Assembly: GCA_963576725.1 (NCBI GenBank)
Contig: OY755241.1
Coordinates: 28,274,853 to 28,338,852, forward strand
Source of the DNA: Azorinus chamasolen
Lineage: Eukaryota; Mollusca; Bivalvia; Cardiida; Solecurtidae
DNA: 64,000 nucleotides
Reading direction: 5' to 3'
This document shows positions 24,001 to 39,000 of the stretch, one piece after another. The position numbers were made by a program, and so were the translations under genes. The stretch's first letter is position 1. Every line of letters begins with the position of its first letter. Below the pieces are notes generated by a model. That model searched no databases. It was not told where the DNA came from and saw only the letters and a list, made by a program, of their open reading frames with translations.

Positions 24001-27000
24001 TGCTCTGTTTTCTTGTTATATAATATAGACCTAATTCTACACTTTCTGTCTGAGCCAAAATGTCCTGTGTTCATAATGCTTTTATAGATAATAATCTAAT
24101 TAATATTCATGATGCCCTAATTTCTTAAATGAATATTCATGGAGTAAAGGAGTAAGAATGTAAATATACAATAATGATGTATTCAAAGTGTGATCAGTCA
24201 CTGACTCAGTACATTACATTATCATATCTTCTGTCTGGAAGAAAAAAAGTATTGTAAAAGAATCAACAAAGAACATAACAAAGAGAGAAAAAGTAAAGTT
24301 GATGTCAGTGTAGTTTGAATTGCTTTTACCTATTACAGAGGCACAGAGACGACGTAGGTATCTCTGTTATGTTGTTGTGGGCTTGAGGCCACTAATGCCT
24401 GGTGCAGCCTGTTCATTTCTGTATTGTGTGGTGTTTCATTCTTATGTTGGTTTATTTTGGTATAAGCCCTTTGAATGCAGGATGCAATGCATGGTCATTT
24501 GCAAAGAATGTTGGTCCAGATAAGAGGATTTCTAGAAGACCCCTCTAATTCGGGTCTGCACTGTTTGAGCCTTTCATATGGAGTGGACTATATTGAAGCA
24601 CTGATTGGCTATTTCACTCTGAAAGGACAAAGATTGTTTTCAAATAAATCTGCAAGAAACGGTTCAGAAGCAGCTTGAGCCATACATGCAGTTATGTGCA
24701 TGTTTCATGCAGTTATGTGCATGTTTCCTCAGTTTAACCCTTTACCTCATAGGCATGCGTGCCTGTCAGTGCCTTTACAAGCAGAGTAGACCCAGATTAG
24801 ATCGAGCCATCTGATCAGAATATGTTCTGCATGCTTATTGAATTATATAGATCTGATTTTACAGTTTCTGCCATGGCTGAAATATCCGGTCTTTATATAT
24901 ACCATTATTAAATTTCAGTGTATCCCGATCATTTTTACATGAATATTCATGAATTAAAGAATAGGGAGTACATGTATAATGTTTAACCCCATCCAGCTGT
25001 CTGTGCATACTGAAAAACCTTCAAATAACCTTTTACTCCATAAATCTTAATGTAAGAAACAATGACATCTTGAATATTAGATAACTTTTCATAATGTCAA
25101 TTGAACACAGAAATTTTTGGCCATAGGAGACATTGTAAAATCAAATCTATATTGTTTCATAAGCAAATAGAGCAGACCTTGACCAGCACCTATAGGAGTC
25201 ATTCGATCTGGGTCTACTCTGTTATCAAAAGCGTAGAAAGGCGTATTTATGGAGTGGAGGGTTAAACCGTTTTATATAAATAATAGTGAATTGATACTGA
25301 CTTTTCAAAATTGCCCTATATGGAAATCTTCAGTTCAGCATTATTTAGTATGAGATTCCACATGTATATATATTACAAAGTCAGTTTGATACTACTTCCT
25401 GTGGCTCATATAGCTAAAGATATCCATGTGCATTTGCGAGACCCATTTTAGTGTAGGCAGATAAGGCTACAATGATTTCATGGCTGCCCTGGCATTTGTG
25501 ACTTCTTGCTTTTGGAGTTTTGTTTGTATATTGATGCTTAGTTAGCTATATTAATATCTCTTGCACTGTACATCAGCTGATTAGAATGGACAAGTAACAT
25601 TAGGGCTTAGCTTGGCTTATGCCTCAGTCACATTTGTTACGTCGGCAGTACGGTCTAAAATTTCTACAGCCAGTAGCATTTCTATGAGCGCTGCAGAATT
25701 CCTACGGGCATATGCTGCAGTGGTTACATATTGCTACAGTTGCCACACAGCGTATTTTTAGTTTGTGGAGACAGAAAACCTACAGCTACCGTACGGCCTT
25801 TGAAGAGATGACCCATGGTCACGTACGGTGCCCGTGCGGTCAGTCTGGTGCTACCACTACACAACTTAGTTTTAAAAAGCAACGACGGCTGTAGAAATTA
25901 TAACTCCTCGCTTAAAATTCTGCAGCGACTGTAGGGCCTGTAAAAATTATGGATAGCTGTACGGCAGCTGTAGAGCAAATGTGACTGGGGTTCTACCTTA
26001 ATTACCTTAACTCTTTGCACGCTAAGTAATTTTTTGTCTGCAGCAATTGTCGTCTGCTTCTATTCTTAAAATAAACTTTCTCTCATTTCTTTGCAAAAAT
26101 ATGATCAAGATGACAAACAGTTTGGATCCTGATGAGACGCCGCATTATGCGGCGTCTCATCTGGATCCAAGCTGTTTGCATGGGTAATCACAGTTTCACC
26201 GCTAGCGTGCAAAGAGTTAAGTATTCAGGCATCCAATCTCCCCTCTCCACCAGTTTGTAAAGCTGAATAATTCCATTATCAAACATTTTGATAACTTCAT
26301 GTTAGACTGACACAGTAGCAAATCCTGTAGACCCTGATCATACCATTCCTAAAAGAACAGTTTGATCTGGGTCTGCATTATTTGCGGATATTTGTCTGTC
26401 CAGATACTTAGAGTAGATAGGTTACTAAAATTATTTGCACCTGAAATCCTTTCTTGCAATGGTAATGGGTGCTGGTTGTGGGCTTGTCACTTTACCTCAT
26501 GAATATTCATGGAAGACTGCCAGTTGTAAATATTACTTCAGTTCTGATCTGTGTCTACTCTATTTGCAAAAGTGTCAAAGAGCAATTCTGTCATATAATT
26601 GATGTTCATAATGCTATAATTGATATTCATAATGCTATAATTGATATTCATAATGTCGTTATTTCTTTAATGTTCATGAGGTAAAGGTTTATAAAATAGA
26701 TGAGCAGTGTCATGACAAAACCAGCCATAACCCATTCCCACTTAGGCTATATTTAGATCCTACCTCTTTGATTAAATCTACCGAAAAGGTGCATTTACTA
26801 GAGGAAAGGAACCAATTAAAAATTTGTAGTTTTGAAACCATTGTGATAAATAGAGCATTTGCTCCTGTGGAGCAAATGCTCTATTTATCACAATGGTTTC
26901 AGAAAGTGACTTTAACAGAGGTGTCAAAAGGTGTCAAATTAAACCATTTGTCATCTACACAGTATCCGATCAGTAGTGATGCTGTATATATTAAAATCAG

Positions 27001-30000
27001 AGCTACAGATAAAGATGTGTACCCATATTCTAGAATCGTCATTTCTCTACCAAACCCATACTATGACCACTCTTTAGAATCGTCTTGAAGAGACGATTCT
27101 TAGTCTTAAAAGAGTGGTCACAGTATAGGGTTTGGTGGAGAAATATAGGTGCCATTCTTGAAAATGGTTAAATTTATGCATCTTATCTGGACCTCTGTTA
27201 AAGTACTGTAGATACTGGTGTGTTTCAAACAGTGCAGACCCAGATCAGATGCCTTGTCTCTGAAGAGGCGGTTGGTCTGAGTCTACATTGTTTGAATGTC
27301 ACTAAGGCTGATTTTGTCATGGCACAGCTCAAATGTATTTGTACATTTTGATTGTGAATACAACAATATATACAAGGCATAAACCTTTACTTGTACTGTT
27401 CTTGCTTTTGAATGACAACTCCTCATTTATTGCTAGATTACATTCACAACAATTTAGCATCATGTAGTATGTTTACTTAACCGTTCCAGTCATCTGATAT
27501 CAGTGAAGAGTTCTGCATGTTTAAGCTGTAGTTGTTATTTGTTTATATTTATAGAGCTTTAATTTGGTTCTAGTTTCTTGGCATTTTTTTTTTGTTACTG
27601 TTTGTTCACAAATGATATATTACTTGTACATTTTACACTAACACCCAGGATTTACTTAATAGCATGTTTAGGCCTTTCAATATCAGGTTACTGCTTATAA
27701 CATCAAGTTACTGCTTATAACATCAAGTTACTGCTTATAACATAAAATTACTGCTTATAACATCAAGTTACTGCTTATAACATGAAATTACTGCTTATAA
27801 CATCAAGTTACTGCTTAGTTACTGCTTATAACATAAAATTACTGCTTATAACATCAAGTAACTGCTTATAACTAAACTTCTTTCCAGAGGCATAGGTAAG
27901 GTGTGTAAAATAAACTGGTTTTTTTGACCAGCTTTAACCCTTTCTTTCATATAAACGCCTTTTCACCCCTTTGCAAACAGAGCAGACCCAGATCAGATGG
28001 CTTCTGTAGGTGCGGTCTCATCAGGGCTTACTCTGTTTTCAAATGGAATCTGATGGATCTTTTTCTTTAATTTCTAAAGTGGCTACAATGTCCCACCTTC
28101 CATATATCATTATAACTATTTTGTCAATGATTAAAGGTATTGAAATTTGGAATAAATATAGAACAGGGAAAGGGTTAACAGGATGACTCTTAGAAATCAC
28201 TTCTCTGGCATCTACCAGTCTGTCTCACTGTGTCTGTCTGTCTGTCTGTCTGTCTCATTGTCTCTGTCTGTCTGTCACAATTTTTTGTCACATTTCTGCT
28301 GGCAGGTTACACATATGTTCCTTTGAACACATTTTTCAAGAACAATATCTTTGTTCTCCATCAAACCCTATGTTGTGACCACTTGTGGGACATTGTCTTG
28401 AAGAGTTGTCTTAACATAGGGATTGGTAGGGAAATGACAATGTTGTATCTGATATACTCATAACATAGGGATTCGTAGTGAAATGATGATGTAGTATTTC
28501 AGATACTCTAGATCTTAACATAGGCTTTGGTAGGGAGATGACAACATTTTAAGTATTTGAGATACTCATAAAATAGGGTTTGGTAAGGAAATGACAACAT
28601 AGTATTTGAGATACTCATAACATTTGGTAGAGAAATGCTGATGTAACATTTGAGATACTCACCTTTATCTATGACTCTGTGTTGTCCAATTTAAATTACT
28701 CATTAGCTCATTTGGATCAAAACTATATGCAGCATGTTTACAAAATTCCCCTGAAGACTCCATTTTACATGCAGTGGCTGTAATACTAGTGTAGTGGAAT
28801 CTCTCTTGTGTGTCAGCTTAATAAACAAACATGGTTTTAAAAGCAGGTGGTTACTTACCCTTTACTCCACAAATATGTCTGTCTATGCTTTTGCAAACAG
28901 AGAAGACCCATATCAGATGGCTCCTCTAGGAGCCATCTGAATAGGGTCTGCTTTGTTTGCCCATAATATATAATATAGATGTGGGCCTAAGAGCTTCTGC
29001 AATTGGCAAATATGCCCGTGTTTATAATGCCATTATAAGATTTCAACTCATTAATATTCATGATGTCATTATTCTTTGCATAAATAGTCATGAAATAAAG
29101 TGTTAGAATGCAGCATGCATTCAGGTCCTTTTGTTACATAAGACAGCAAAATAGTATTGACTCTAACATTGGTGAACAATGCAGAATTAGTTTAGCTGCT
29201 ACATTAAAAGTAGATAATCCAGGGTTTTACACTGTTTGCAAGGTCTAAAGTTTTCTTTTCAGTTGGACTTTGAAAATTTTGCAAACAGTGTAGACTCAAA
29301 CCAGCCAGCTCTTTGAATACATTGGCTAGTCCAAGCCAGCTTTGTTTCAGGTTTAGTAGATAAAATATTTCAGATATTAGCTGCAACATTGTAGACCCTG
29401 ATTAATCTGTTACTCAGTAGAGCTGCATATATACTCATTGAAAAACAAAGTAGACCTATATCAGTCTGCTACTCTAGTATAGATTCTGCAGTTTTTGCTG
29501 TGACCATATACTCCTGTTTTTATGCTCCATTGTAAATATTCACGTATTAAGTATTCATGTCATTACTATACCCTGTTAACCCTCTCCCTCATATAAGTGC
29601 ATTTTCATGCATTTGCAAAAAGAGTAGACCCAGATCAGATGGCTTCTATAGGAGCCGTCTGATCAGGGTCTGCTCTGTTTGCTTATGGAATTATATATTA
29701 TGGTTGCTGGCTAGGGCTGTCTTGGTAATTAAATAGTTGGTTTTTTTGTATTCTATAAACACCTTGAATGTTCATGTAAGAAATAATGACATCATGAAAA
29801 TAAAATGTCTGAATGCAGACCTAGATCAAACAACTCCTTAACAAATTCCCTTATAGGCTACTTTTAGACCCAATCTCTTTGCATAAATTTACTGGAAAGG
29901 AGCATTTACTAGAGAAAAGGAACATTTTAGAATTGTGTAATTTTGAAGCCATTGTGATAAAAAGAGCATTTGCTCCTATGGAGCAAATGCTCTATTTATC

Positions 30001-33000
30001 ACAATGTTTTCAAAAAGTGACTTTTACAGAGGCGTCAGAAGGCATCAATATGAGGGAATGGGTTAAGGAGCCACATGATCAAGATCTACACTATTTGCAA
30101 CTATGTCAGTCTAATTCAAAGTTATCAAGATGGTGTCGGTTAGAATTACATTGTCTTAAGTGGCCATGCATTTATAGAACATGGGAGTCTCATAAAGCAG
30201 GTGGTTGCTTAATGCAGGGCAAAAGTAATGCAGAAAGCTCCTATAGGAGCTTTCTGCATTACATTTGACCTGCATTAAGCTACCACCTGCCTTACAGACT
30301 TATAATTAGACCTATGTTTGATGACTGCTTAACCCTTTCCCTCATATAAACATGTTTTCACGCATTTGCAAACAGAGTAGACCCAGATTAGATGGCTCCT
30401 ATAGGAGCCGTCTGATCAGGGAATTCTCTGCTTCCTAATGGAATTTGAAAGATGTATTTCTTAAGTTTCTAAAATGGCTACAATGGTCCACCTTCCATAT
30501 TTCATTATAACTATTTTGTCCATGAATATTCAGTAGGTATTGAAATTTGGAACAAACATAGAACAGGGAGAGAGTTAAGACAGGTTCTACTGAATTCAGC
30601 TTTACAAACAAATGTAGAGAGGGATACCAAGGTGTCCAAATACTTTCAGTAATTAGGATATCACTCTGATTTTACAGATAAACGCAGATCGAGACATGGA
30701 TGAGATGTTCTATGATATATGTACTATGTTCGACTTCGCCTTCTTTGGAAAACAGGTGAGTACTTTGAGTGAAAGACCTATGTGTTGTGTTTAGCTTATG
30801 TGACCATTCATATGAATTTCTGGCTTATGTGAGTGGTCACATTCAAATTAATTTCTAGCTTATGTGAGTGAAGTATTTCAAATTAATGACTACATTCAGA
30901 TTATTTTCTAGCTTGAGTAACTACATTCATATCAATGTCTAGATTATTTGATTGACCACATACGAAATAATTTCTAGCTTACTACATACAATATAATTTC
31001 TCTTTATGACTGTCATATATATTTATGTGAGTTCTATTTACCCGTTTCATATTCAATTTAATTTCTTGCTTATGTGACTGCATTCAACTTCATTTCTTGG
31101 TGATATGACTTAATTCAAATAATTTGCTTTGATCAGTTCAAGTTGCATTTAATTAATATATATCTATTGTTTACTTCTTTGTCTATGATATATAATGTTA
31201 TGCAGAAAGCTTTTTGTTCTGCATGAAGCCACAACCTGCTGTTAAAGACTGCAACAGACTTAATTATTGACATACAGTAAAACTTCGATTATCCGAACAC
31301 TAAAATACGTATTATTATCGATCTTTAAGACAGGTGGCAGCTTAATGCATGGTGAAAGTCATGCAGAAAGCTCCTCAAGGAGCTTTCTGCATGACTTTCA
31401 CCATGCATTAAGCAGCCACCTGCCTAAAAGGGTCTAAATTCTTCTATACCAAAAATTCGAATAATCGAGGTTTTACTGTACATGTATCCATCTAAATCAA
31501 GTTCACTGAACTGTTTGTTGCTGTATTTCAATCAAAGAAAAAAAACCAGTAACATATAAATACACCATTTTGGCAAATGTAATGTCCCTGTGTGCATTTG
31601 TTAGGAACAATATGGTATTTATGTTTTCTAACTCAGAGTGGTATTTGTTATTAACAAACTGTTTTGTTTAGTAGATCTAGAGGGAGCTTAATGTTGTGTT
31701 ATGCCGTTAATGAGCCATGTTATGTACAGAACGTCAATACACATTACAAACTGTAATACCCAGATAAATCTCTGCTTTCAAAGTAAGACTGCTAGGAGAA
31801 TAGATACAATGTGTAAATTAACCCTTTCCCTCATAAATATGCTTTTTAATGCATCTGCAAACAGAGTAGACTCAGAGCTATACCCACATCAGATAGGTGT
31901 AGGAGCCATCTGATAAGGGTCTGCTCTGTTTGCTGATGGTATAATAAAGATATGATTCTACAGTTTCTGCCAGTGAGCCAAAGTGCCCTATGTGCATACA
32001 GTAGAACCCCTCTAAACCGGAATTCTAGTAGAGAAGAACTTTAGGTAGGTGGATGCTTAATGCAGGGTGAAAGTCATGCAGAAAGCTCCTAGAGGAGCTT
32101 TCTGCATGACTTTCACTCTGCATTAGGTTGCCACCTGTCTCCAAGACCGATGTTTGGCAGGCAAGAGTTATTTATTGTGTAAAGAGCTAAAATCTGAATG
32201 TTACATCTGAAAATGCCTGATCTGGGTTTACAGTGTTTGCAATGCCTGAGTGTCAATGTTAGCCAGGTCTGCAATGTCAGAGTGTCAATGTTAGCCTGGT
32301 GTGCAATGTCAGAGTGTCAATGTTAGCCTGGTGTGCAATGTCAGAGTGTCAATGTTAGCCTGGTGTGACTCATTCCTTCTGTAGACCTGCTTTCTGTGTT
32401 TGTTGTCCAATCAAGCTGTTATTCACATCCAAGAAGAACTGCTCACTCTCTTGCATTCAAAGACACAAGGTTGTAAAAAGTTTGAGACTCAAAACTCCTC
32501 TCAAGTTTTATAACCTTTGGTCATATGTACTATACAGAATGTTACAAGCATCACACCAACATTACAGAATGTAACTAGCATCACATCTACATTACAGAAT
32601 GTATCAAGCATCATGCCTATATTACAAAATGTATTATTATACTGCAAAGTAAATTCCTCGATTTTGATTGGTCAATTAGCCATGTATAAAAGCCGTGTAT
32701 CCCTCTAAATTCTGATGTATATACGGAGTCATGAGCAACAGTGGAATTTCCCCTGTCGAGGGCCTCGCTTCATTGCTACAACAAACTAAAAATGGCCGAC
32801 TAGCTCCACTTCATCGATTCGATCCAAATAACTGCTCTTAGATGAAATAACAAGAGTTTGGGGCGGAATAAAGTTATCCATTGAGAAACATTTTTGTTAT
32901 AGTTGTTGTATAACAATATAAATGAACCCGATACGTGACGAATGTCTTATTCTGCTCTGATGCTGCAAATGTTGTCAAAGTGCTTGTGCACGTACCGATT

Positions 33001-36000
33001 AGCCCCCAAACCCCCGCTTTTACAAAAACATACCACACCCAATTCGATTCAGATTTTATTTATGCACATGCACAGTACACGTACCTGTAAATTGCATTAT
33101 AGCCGCTCCTTCCAACTCCCATTTGTTTGAATATTATAAACCGTCATTTTGACGTCACCCAAATGACGTCGGAATTGCGCCAATTATGTGTAACCGTTCT
33201 CATGCTAAAAATAGTGTCTGCTTAAACGCTGAAAGTTTTACTAACGTCTGATTCGTTCAATCCTTTGAGAAACTAATGCTCTTGGAAGATCCCTTTCTAT
33301 CCACAATAGATGAGCTGGTTATTATACAGATATTACAAGCCCTTACATTACAGCATGGGGCCCCTGAGGGGAAGCAAAACGACGCCTACATTAACAACGC
33401 TAATTAACTGCTACAAATATTAAACTTTGCAGTATTAATAAAATCGTTATACAGATCATTGGCGGGATATCTGACTTTTTATTTCCTGCTGAGGAAAATA
33501 CATGTAGCCCTCGCCTAACGGCTCGGGCAACATGAATTTCCTCAGCAGGAAACAAAAAGTCAGATACCCCGCCAATGATCTGTATAACTAATAATAAGCA
33601 TCATGTCTACATTACAGAATGTAACAAGCATCATGTCTACCATGCAGAATGTAACAGGCATCATGTCTACTGTACAAAATGTAACAAACATCACATCTAC
33701 TGTATAAAATGTGACGAGCATCATGTTTAATGTACAGAATGTAACAAGCATTGCATCTACTGAACAAAATGTAACAAGCATTACATGTATTGTACAGAAA
33801 GTAACAAGCATCGCGCATTTCAGACCTGTCTATTATACAGAATTAACAAGCATCATGTTTAATGTACAGAATGTAACAAGCATCATGTCTACTGTGCAAA
33901 ATGTAACAAACACTGTCTACTGTGCAAAATGTAACAAGCATCATGTCTACTGTGCAAAATGTAACAAGCATCATGTTTAATGTACAGAATGTAACAAGCA
34001 TCAAGTCTACTGAACCAAATGTAACAAGTATCACATGTATTCTACAGAATGTAACAAGCATCACGCCGACCCAAACTACAGATTTCAGACCTGTCTATTA
34101 TACAGAATGTAACAAGCTCCAGGCTGACCCAATCTACACATTTCAGATTGCAGATAGCATGTTTGATTCAGTAAAACCTTTTTAAAGTGACCATCAAAAT
34201 GACATCTAATACTGGGTCTTAATACTTACTCCATGAATATTCATGTAAGAAATAATGTAGGAATTAATGAATATTGATCAGCTTTATATTTATAATGGCA
34301 TGTGAACAAGAAAAGTTTTGGCGGCCATAAAAACTATAGAGTAGAACTTTATAGATTCATAAGCAAACAGATGGTCTTGCAGGAGCCGTATGGTCTTGAT
34401 CTACTCTGTTCGCAAAGGCGTGAAAAGGGATTTATGTGAAGTAAAGGGTTAAATACAGTTAGTAGCTTAAGTTTTGCAGAAAGCTCTAGGCTTGCTTTCC
34501 ACAGTGAGCAGCCGTCTTGTGTTACTCCATAAATAAACCTTTCTACCCCTTTGCTCCTATACGAGTTTTCTGATCAGGGTCTACAGTTTATGCCATGATC
34601 CAGAATGCATGTATCCATGTGCTGTTATAACAAATAATCTAATTAATATCTATGATGTCATTATTTCTTACATGAATATTCATGGAGTCAAGTGGGAAAG
34701 TCATAAGAGAACGGAGGGATGTTTTCAGATTCTTTTGGGGTGACTAGGTTCTTGTTTAGTGAGGTTTTAACTGTAGTAGATGTTTGATGTACAAACTGTT
34801 GGTAATCATTAAAGGAGGACAAGACAAAGACAACTGGTAATAAACAGGGAGATGATGAAGCACGGGCTGCAGCTAAGATCCAGGCTGGCTTCCGTGGCTA
34901 CATGGTGCGCAATAAGAACAAGGGAGAGAAACACGCTAAAACTGATGAAGATAAGGTGGCCATTCTCTCTATTGTTTTCCCCTGTTAACATAGCAAGTCA
35001 TGGTAACAGTCTCCAACAAATACTGTCTAGCACGGGAAAACCACAAGGCAGTAATGTTCATTAACCCTTTAACCCATTCCCTCATCCTGACACCTCTGTA
35101 AAAGTCACTTTATGAAACCATTGTGATAAATAGAGCATTTGCTCCTTAGTAACAAATGCTCTATCTATCACAATGGTTTCAAAACCACACAATTCTAAAA
35201 TCTCCCTTTCCTTTTCGGTAGATTTATTCAAAGAGTTTGGGTCTAAAAATAGCCAATGAGAGAATGGGTTAACTCATGAATATTCATGCAAGTCTCTATG
35301 CATTTTGAGTAGTAGCTAATCAAAGAATTAAAAATATGAATAAGGAAATTAATTGTCATGACAACCAGTAGAGAAACTGTAACACAAACATGCAGAGCAG
35401 ACTGTGATCAGAGAGTTCATACCTTTGATCTGGGTGTACTCTGTTTGCAAAGGCACGCCTATGTCATACATTTGATCTGGGTGTACTCTGTTTGCAAAGG
35501 CACCTATGTCATGCATTTGATCTGGGTGTACTCTGTTTGCAAAGGCACCTATGTCATGCATTTGATCTGGGTGTACTCTGTTTGCAAAGGCACCTATGTC
35601 ATACATTTGATCTGGGTGTACTCTGTTTGCAAAGGCACCTATGTCATACATTTGATCTGGGTGTACTCTGTTTGCAAAGGCACCTATGTCATACATTTGA
35701 TCTGGGTCTACCCGATTTTTTATAGTTCTGATAGGATGTATAGAATATGTTTGTTTTAACTCTGGATACAGTATTGTGAGACTGGTATCAAGACAGCTAT
35801 GTGCAACCTTGCACTTCACAGCTTGGCCTTCAACAGATTCCACACAGCCTGCCTGTAGGACTCAGTCTCTAGCTACACTATCACTAACACGTGGCTATGG
35901 TCTCTCACTTCTCCACCATAGAGTAGTTATACAGTAAAACCTCTTTGTTACAAATCCCTGTTTAAACCTTTCAACATTGTGTGATTGCTGTTCCAAACAG

Positions 36001-39000
36001 TTTAGATCTAGATGAAATGCTTAGTAACTCAAAGTTCCATCTGGATCAAAACTCTTTAACACTTAGAAACTGTTTCGTTTAAGAAATGGAAGAAAAATAT
36101 GTATTTTTAGTATATTAAGAGATGACACTTTTTGGAGACAAAAGTAATTAAGTTATTGAAAGTTGAATAGTGTGAAGACAGGTGGGAGCTTTCTGCAGGA
36201 TAGAAGTCATGCATGAGCTTTCTGCAGGATAGAAGCTCATGCAGGAGCTTTCTGCAGGCTAGAAGCTCATGCAGGATAGCCATAAAATTGCCAATATTGA
36301 GAGGTTCTACTGTGTTATACTAATTGTAGGGAAAGAAACTGGTGTTTGCAAATAGTAATTGGGTTAAGAGTTAGAAGTATAAGGAAATCTTTCTAGTCTG
36401 AACTTTTAGTTTTGAGTACATTTAACTCGTTACTTCATAGGTTATTTTTAGACCCATTAATACTTCATAGGCTGTTTTAGATCCATTACCTAATAAGCTA
36501 TTTTTAGATTGAACCTCTTGGAATAAACCTATTGAAAAGGAGCATTTACTAAAGAAAAGGAAATTTTTAGAATTGTGTAGTTTTGAAATCATCATGATAA
36601 ATAGAGCATTAATTTTGCTCCTATGGAGAAAATGCTGTATTTATCACAATGGTTTCAAAAACTGAGGCATCTAAAGGCGTCAATATGAAGTAGTGGGTTA
36701 TGGCAAATGGCAGCTAAATGCAGAGAGAATTTCATGTTGACCGCTCCTGTGAGCTTTCTGCATGTGTTTCAGTCTGCCTGTAGCTGCCATCTGTCTGCAG
36801 AGACTGATAATGATAATTGTGTGAGTGTTCAGATTAGCTAGGTTTACTGAATTTGACCAATTACCTCATAGGCTATTTTTGGATATAGCCTCTTTGAATT
36901 AATCTACCGAAAAGGATCATTTACTAGAGAAAAGGGATATTTTTGTAGTTTTGAAACCATTGTGATAAATAGAGCATTAATTTTGCTCCTATGGAGCAAA
37001 TGCTCTTTTTATCAAAATGGTTTCAAAAACTTTTACAGAGCCGTGAAAAGGCGTCTATATGAGGGAATTGGTTGAATTGACTGGCCCTTGGTAGAGCTCT
37101 CTGGCCAGTTTTATAACTGAGCCTTGGCAGAGGTCTCTAGACAGTTTTATTTTACTTATGCAGATTGCCAGTGAACCTATTTGATACCTTCTAACATTGA
37201 TGAGTGTAGATTGTAACTTTTTTTTCAGCAACTACATATACAGATAGTCACAAGTGTTGGGATAGCTTTTCTTCCTGTCACAAGTGTTGGATAGCTTTGC
37301 TTCCTGTCACAAGTGTTAGATAGCTTTGATTCCTGTCACAAGTGTTGGATAGCTTTGCTTCCTGACAGTCTGTTTCTGATTTCTGGCAGTGTGTGTTCCC
37401 TTTCATGAACTTACGAGCTGTGGTATTTCAATCTTGGTTTTTGCTTCAGCTATCTGATAGCTGAATATAAAAGTGGAATTGTCCAATAATGTTTAGTGGT
37501 AGAGCCCATTCAGTATGAAATGTTTAACCCTTTCCCTGTTCTATGTTTATTACAAATTTCAATACCTACTGAATATTCATGGAAAAAATAGTTATAATGA
37601 AATATGGAAGGTAAAATATTATAGCAATTTTAGGAAGCTAAGAAACAGATCTAATTCCAATAGCAAACAGAGCAGACCCTGATCAGACGGCTCCTCTAGG
37701 AGCCATCTGATCTGGGTCTACTCTGTTTGCAAATGCGTGAAAACACGTTAGGGTTAACTTGCTAGGAGTTAGAATGATAACCAGTGCAGACCAAGATCAG
37801 AGGGCTCCTCTATGAGCTGTTTGCTTCTGCCATTTGAATGATTTAATCAGTGCAGACCAAGATCAGAGGGCTCCTCTATGAGCTGTTTGCTTCTGCCATT
37901 TGAATGATATAATCGGTGCAGACCTAGATCAGAGGGCTCCTCTATGAGCAGTTTGCTTCTGCCATTTGAATGATATAATCGGTGCAGACCTAGATAAGAG
38001 GGCTCCTCTACGAGCTGTTTGCTTCTGCCATTTGAATGATATAATCGGTGCAGACCTAGATAAGAGGGCTCCTCTATGAGCTGTTTGCTTCTGCCATTTG
38101 AATGATATAATCGGTGCAGACCCAGATAAGAGGGCTCCTCTATGAGCTGTTTGCTATGCAAGAAATAATGACATCATGTATATTTATTAGCTGAGTGTAT
38201 ATAATGCCTTATATAAACAGGGTATTTTGGTATTAGTAGAAACTGTAGAGTCATATCTATTATAATTTCATAAACAAACAGAGCAGAACTTATCAGATGA
38301 CTCCTGTAGGAGCCATCTGATCTGGGTCAACAAAGTTTGCAAAGGTGTGTAAAGGCATTTATAAGAAGGAAAGGGTTAAAACCCCTCAGAATTTGACATG
38401 TTTTATGGTAATGGTAGTAGACTATGGACACTGATAGTGTAACATTGCACAACTTTAAAATTGATTGGTACATGTACTATATTTGCCCTAAATATTCTAC
38501 TGAATCCATCGTTCGGCAGTTTGATCTGGGTCTGCACTACATGTATCTGTCTATGTTTGACTGCCTGAATATTGTGTGTAATTTAATAGGAAATATGTTT
38601 GTGGTATGATAACGATGATACATTACTTGTGGGTGTTGTATACAATACAACAAAGGCAGCATATCCAGCCTGAAGCAGCCTGCTATATATCAAAGTATCA
38701 AAAAGATAACAAATTGCTCCCTAGACAGAATGAAATGAATACTTTCCTTTTGTTACATTCCTCCTCAGACATTGGACTGCTTTTTCACAAAGTACAGTTT
38801 TCGTCCAATATTTTTCTACAGGAGCCATCTGAGCTAGGTCTACTGTGTTTGCAAATCCATATAATATGGAATAAAGGGTTTAATTTTATTATAACACAAA
38901 AATCAATGATCATGAATCCTTTGAATTTTGGAAACAATTGCAGTCATATCAGAACAGTGTAGACCCTGGTCGCAGGGTTTAAATATTCACTGTTTTTGCA

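Noticed and set aside
35349..35843. 164-codon minus and 133-codon plus frames
   Set aside because: Produced by a 45-bp repeat of an A-hairpin arm; open in several frames on both strands because the period is a multiple of 3.
37847..38161. 104-codon minus-strand frame with 22-residue repeats
   Set aside because: Translation of the 66-bp minisatellite; no start context or flanking coding sequence.
38606..38962. 118-codon plus frame
   Set aside because: Low-complexity AT-rich intron translation that runs through a hairpin fragment; no recognisable domain.
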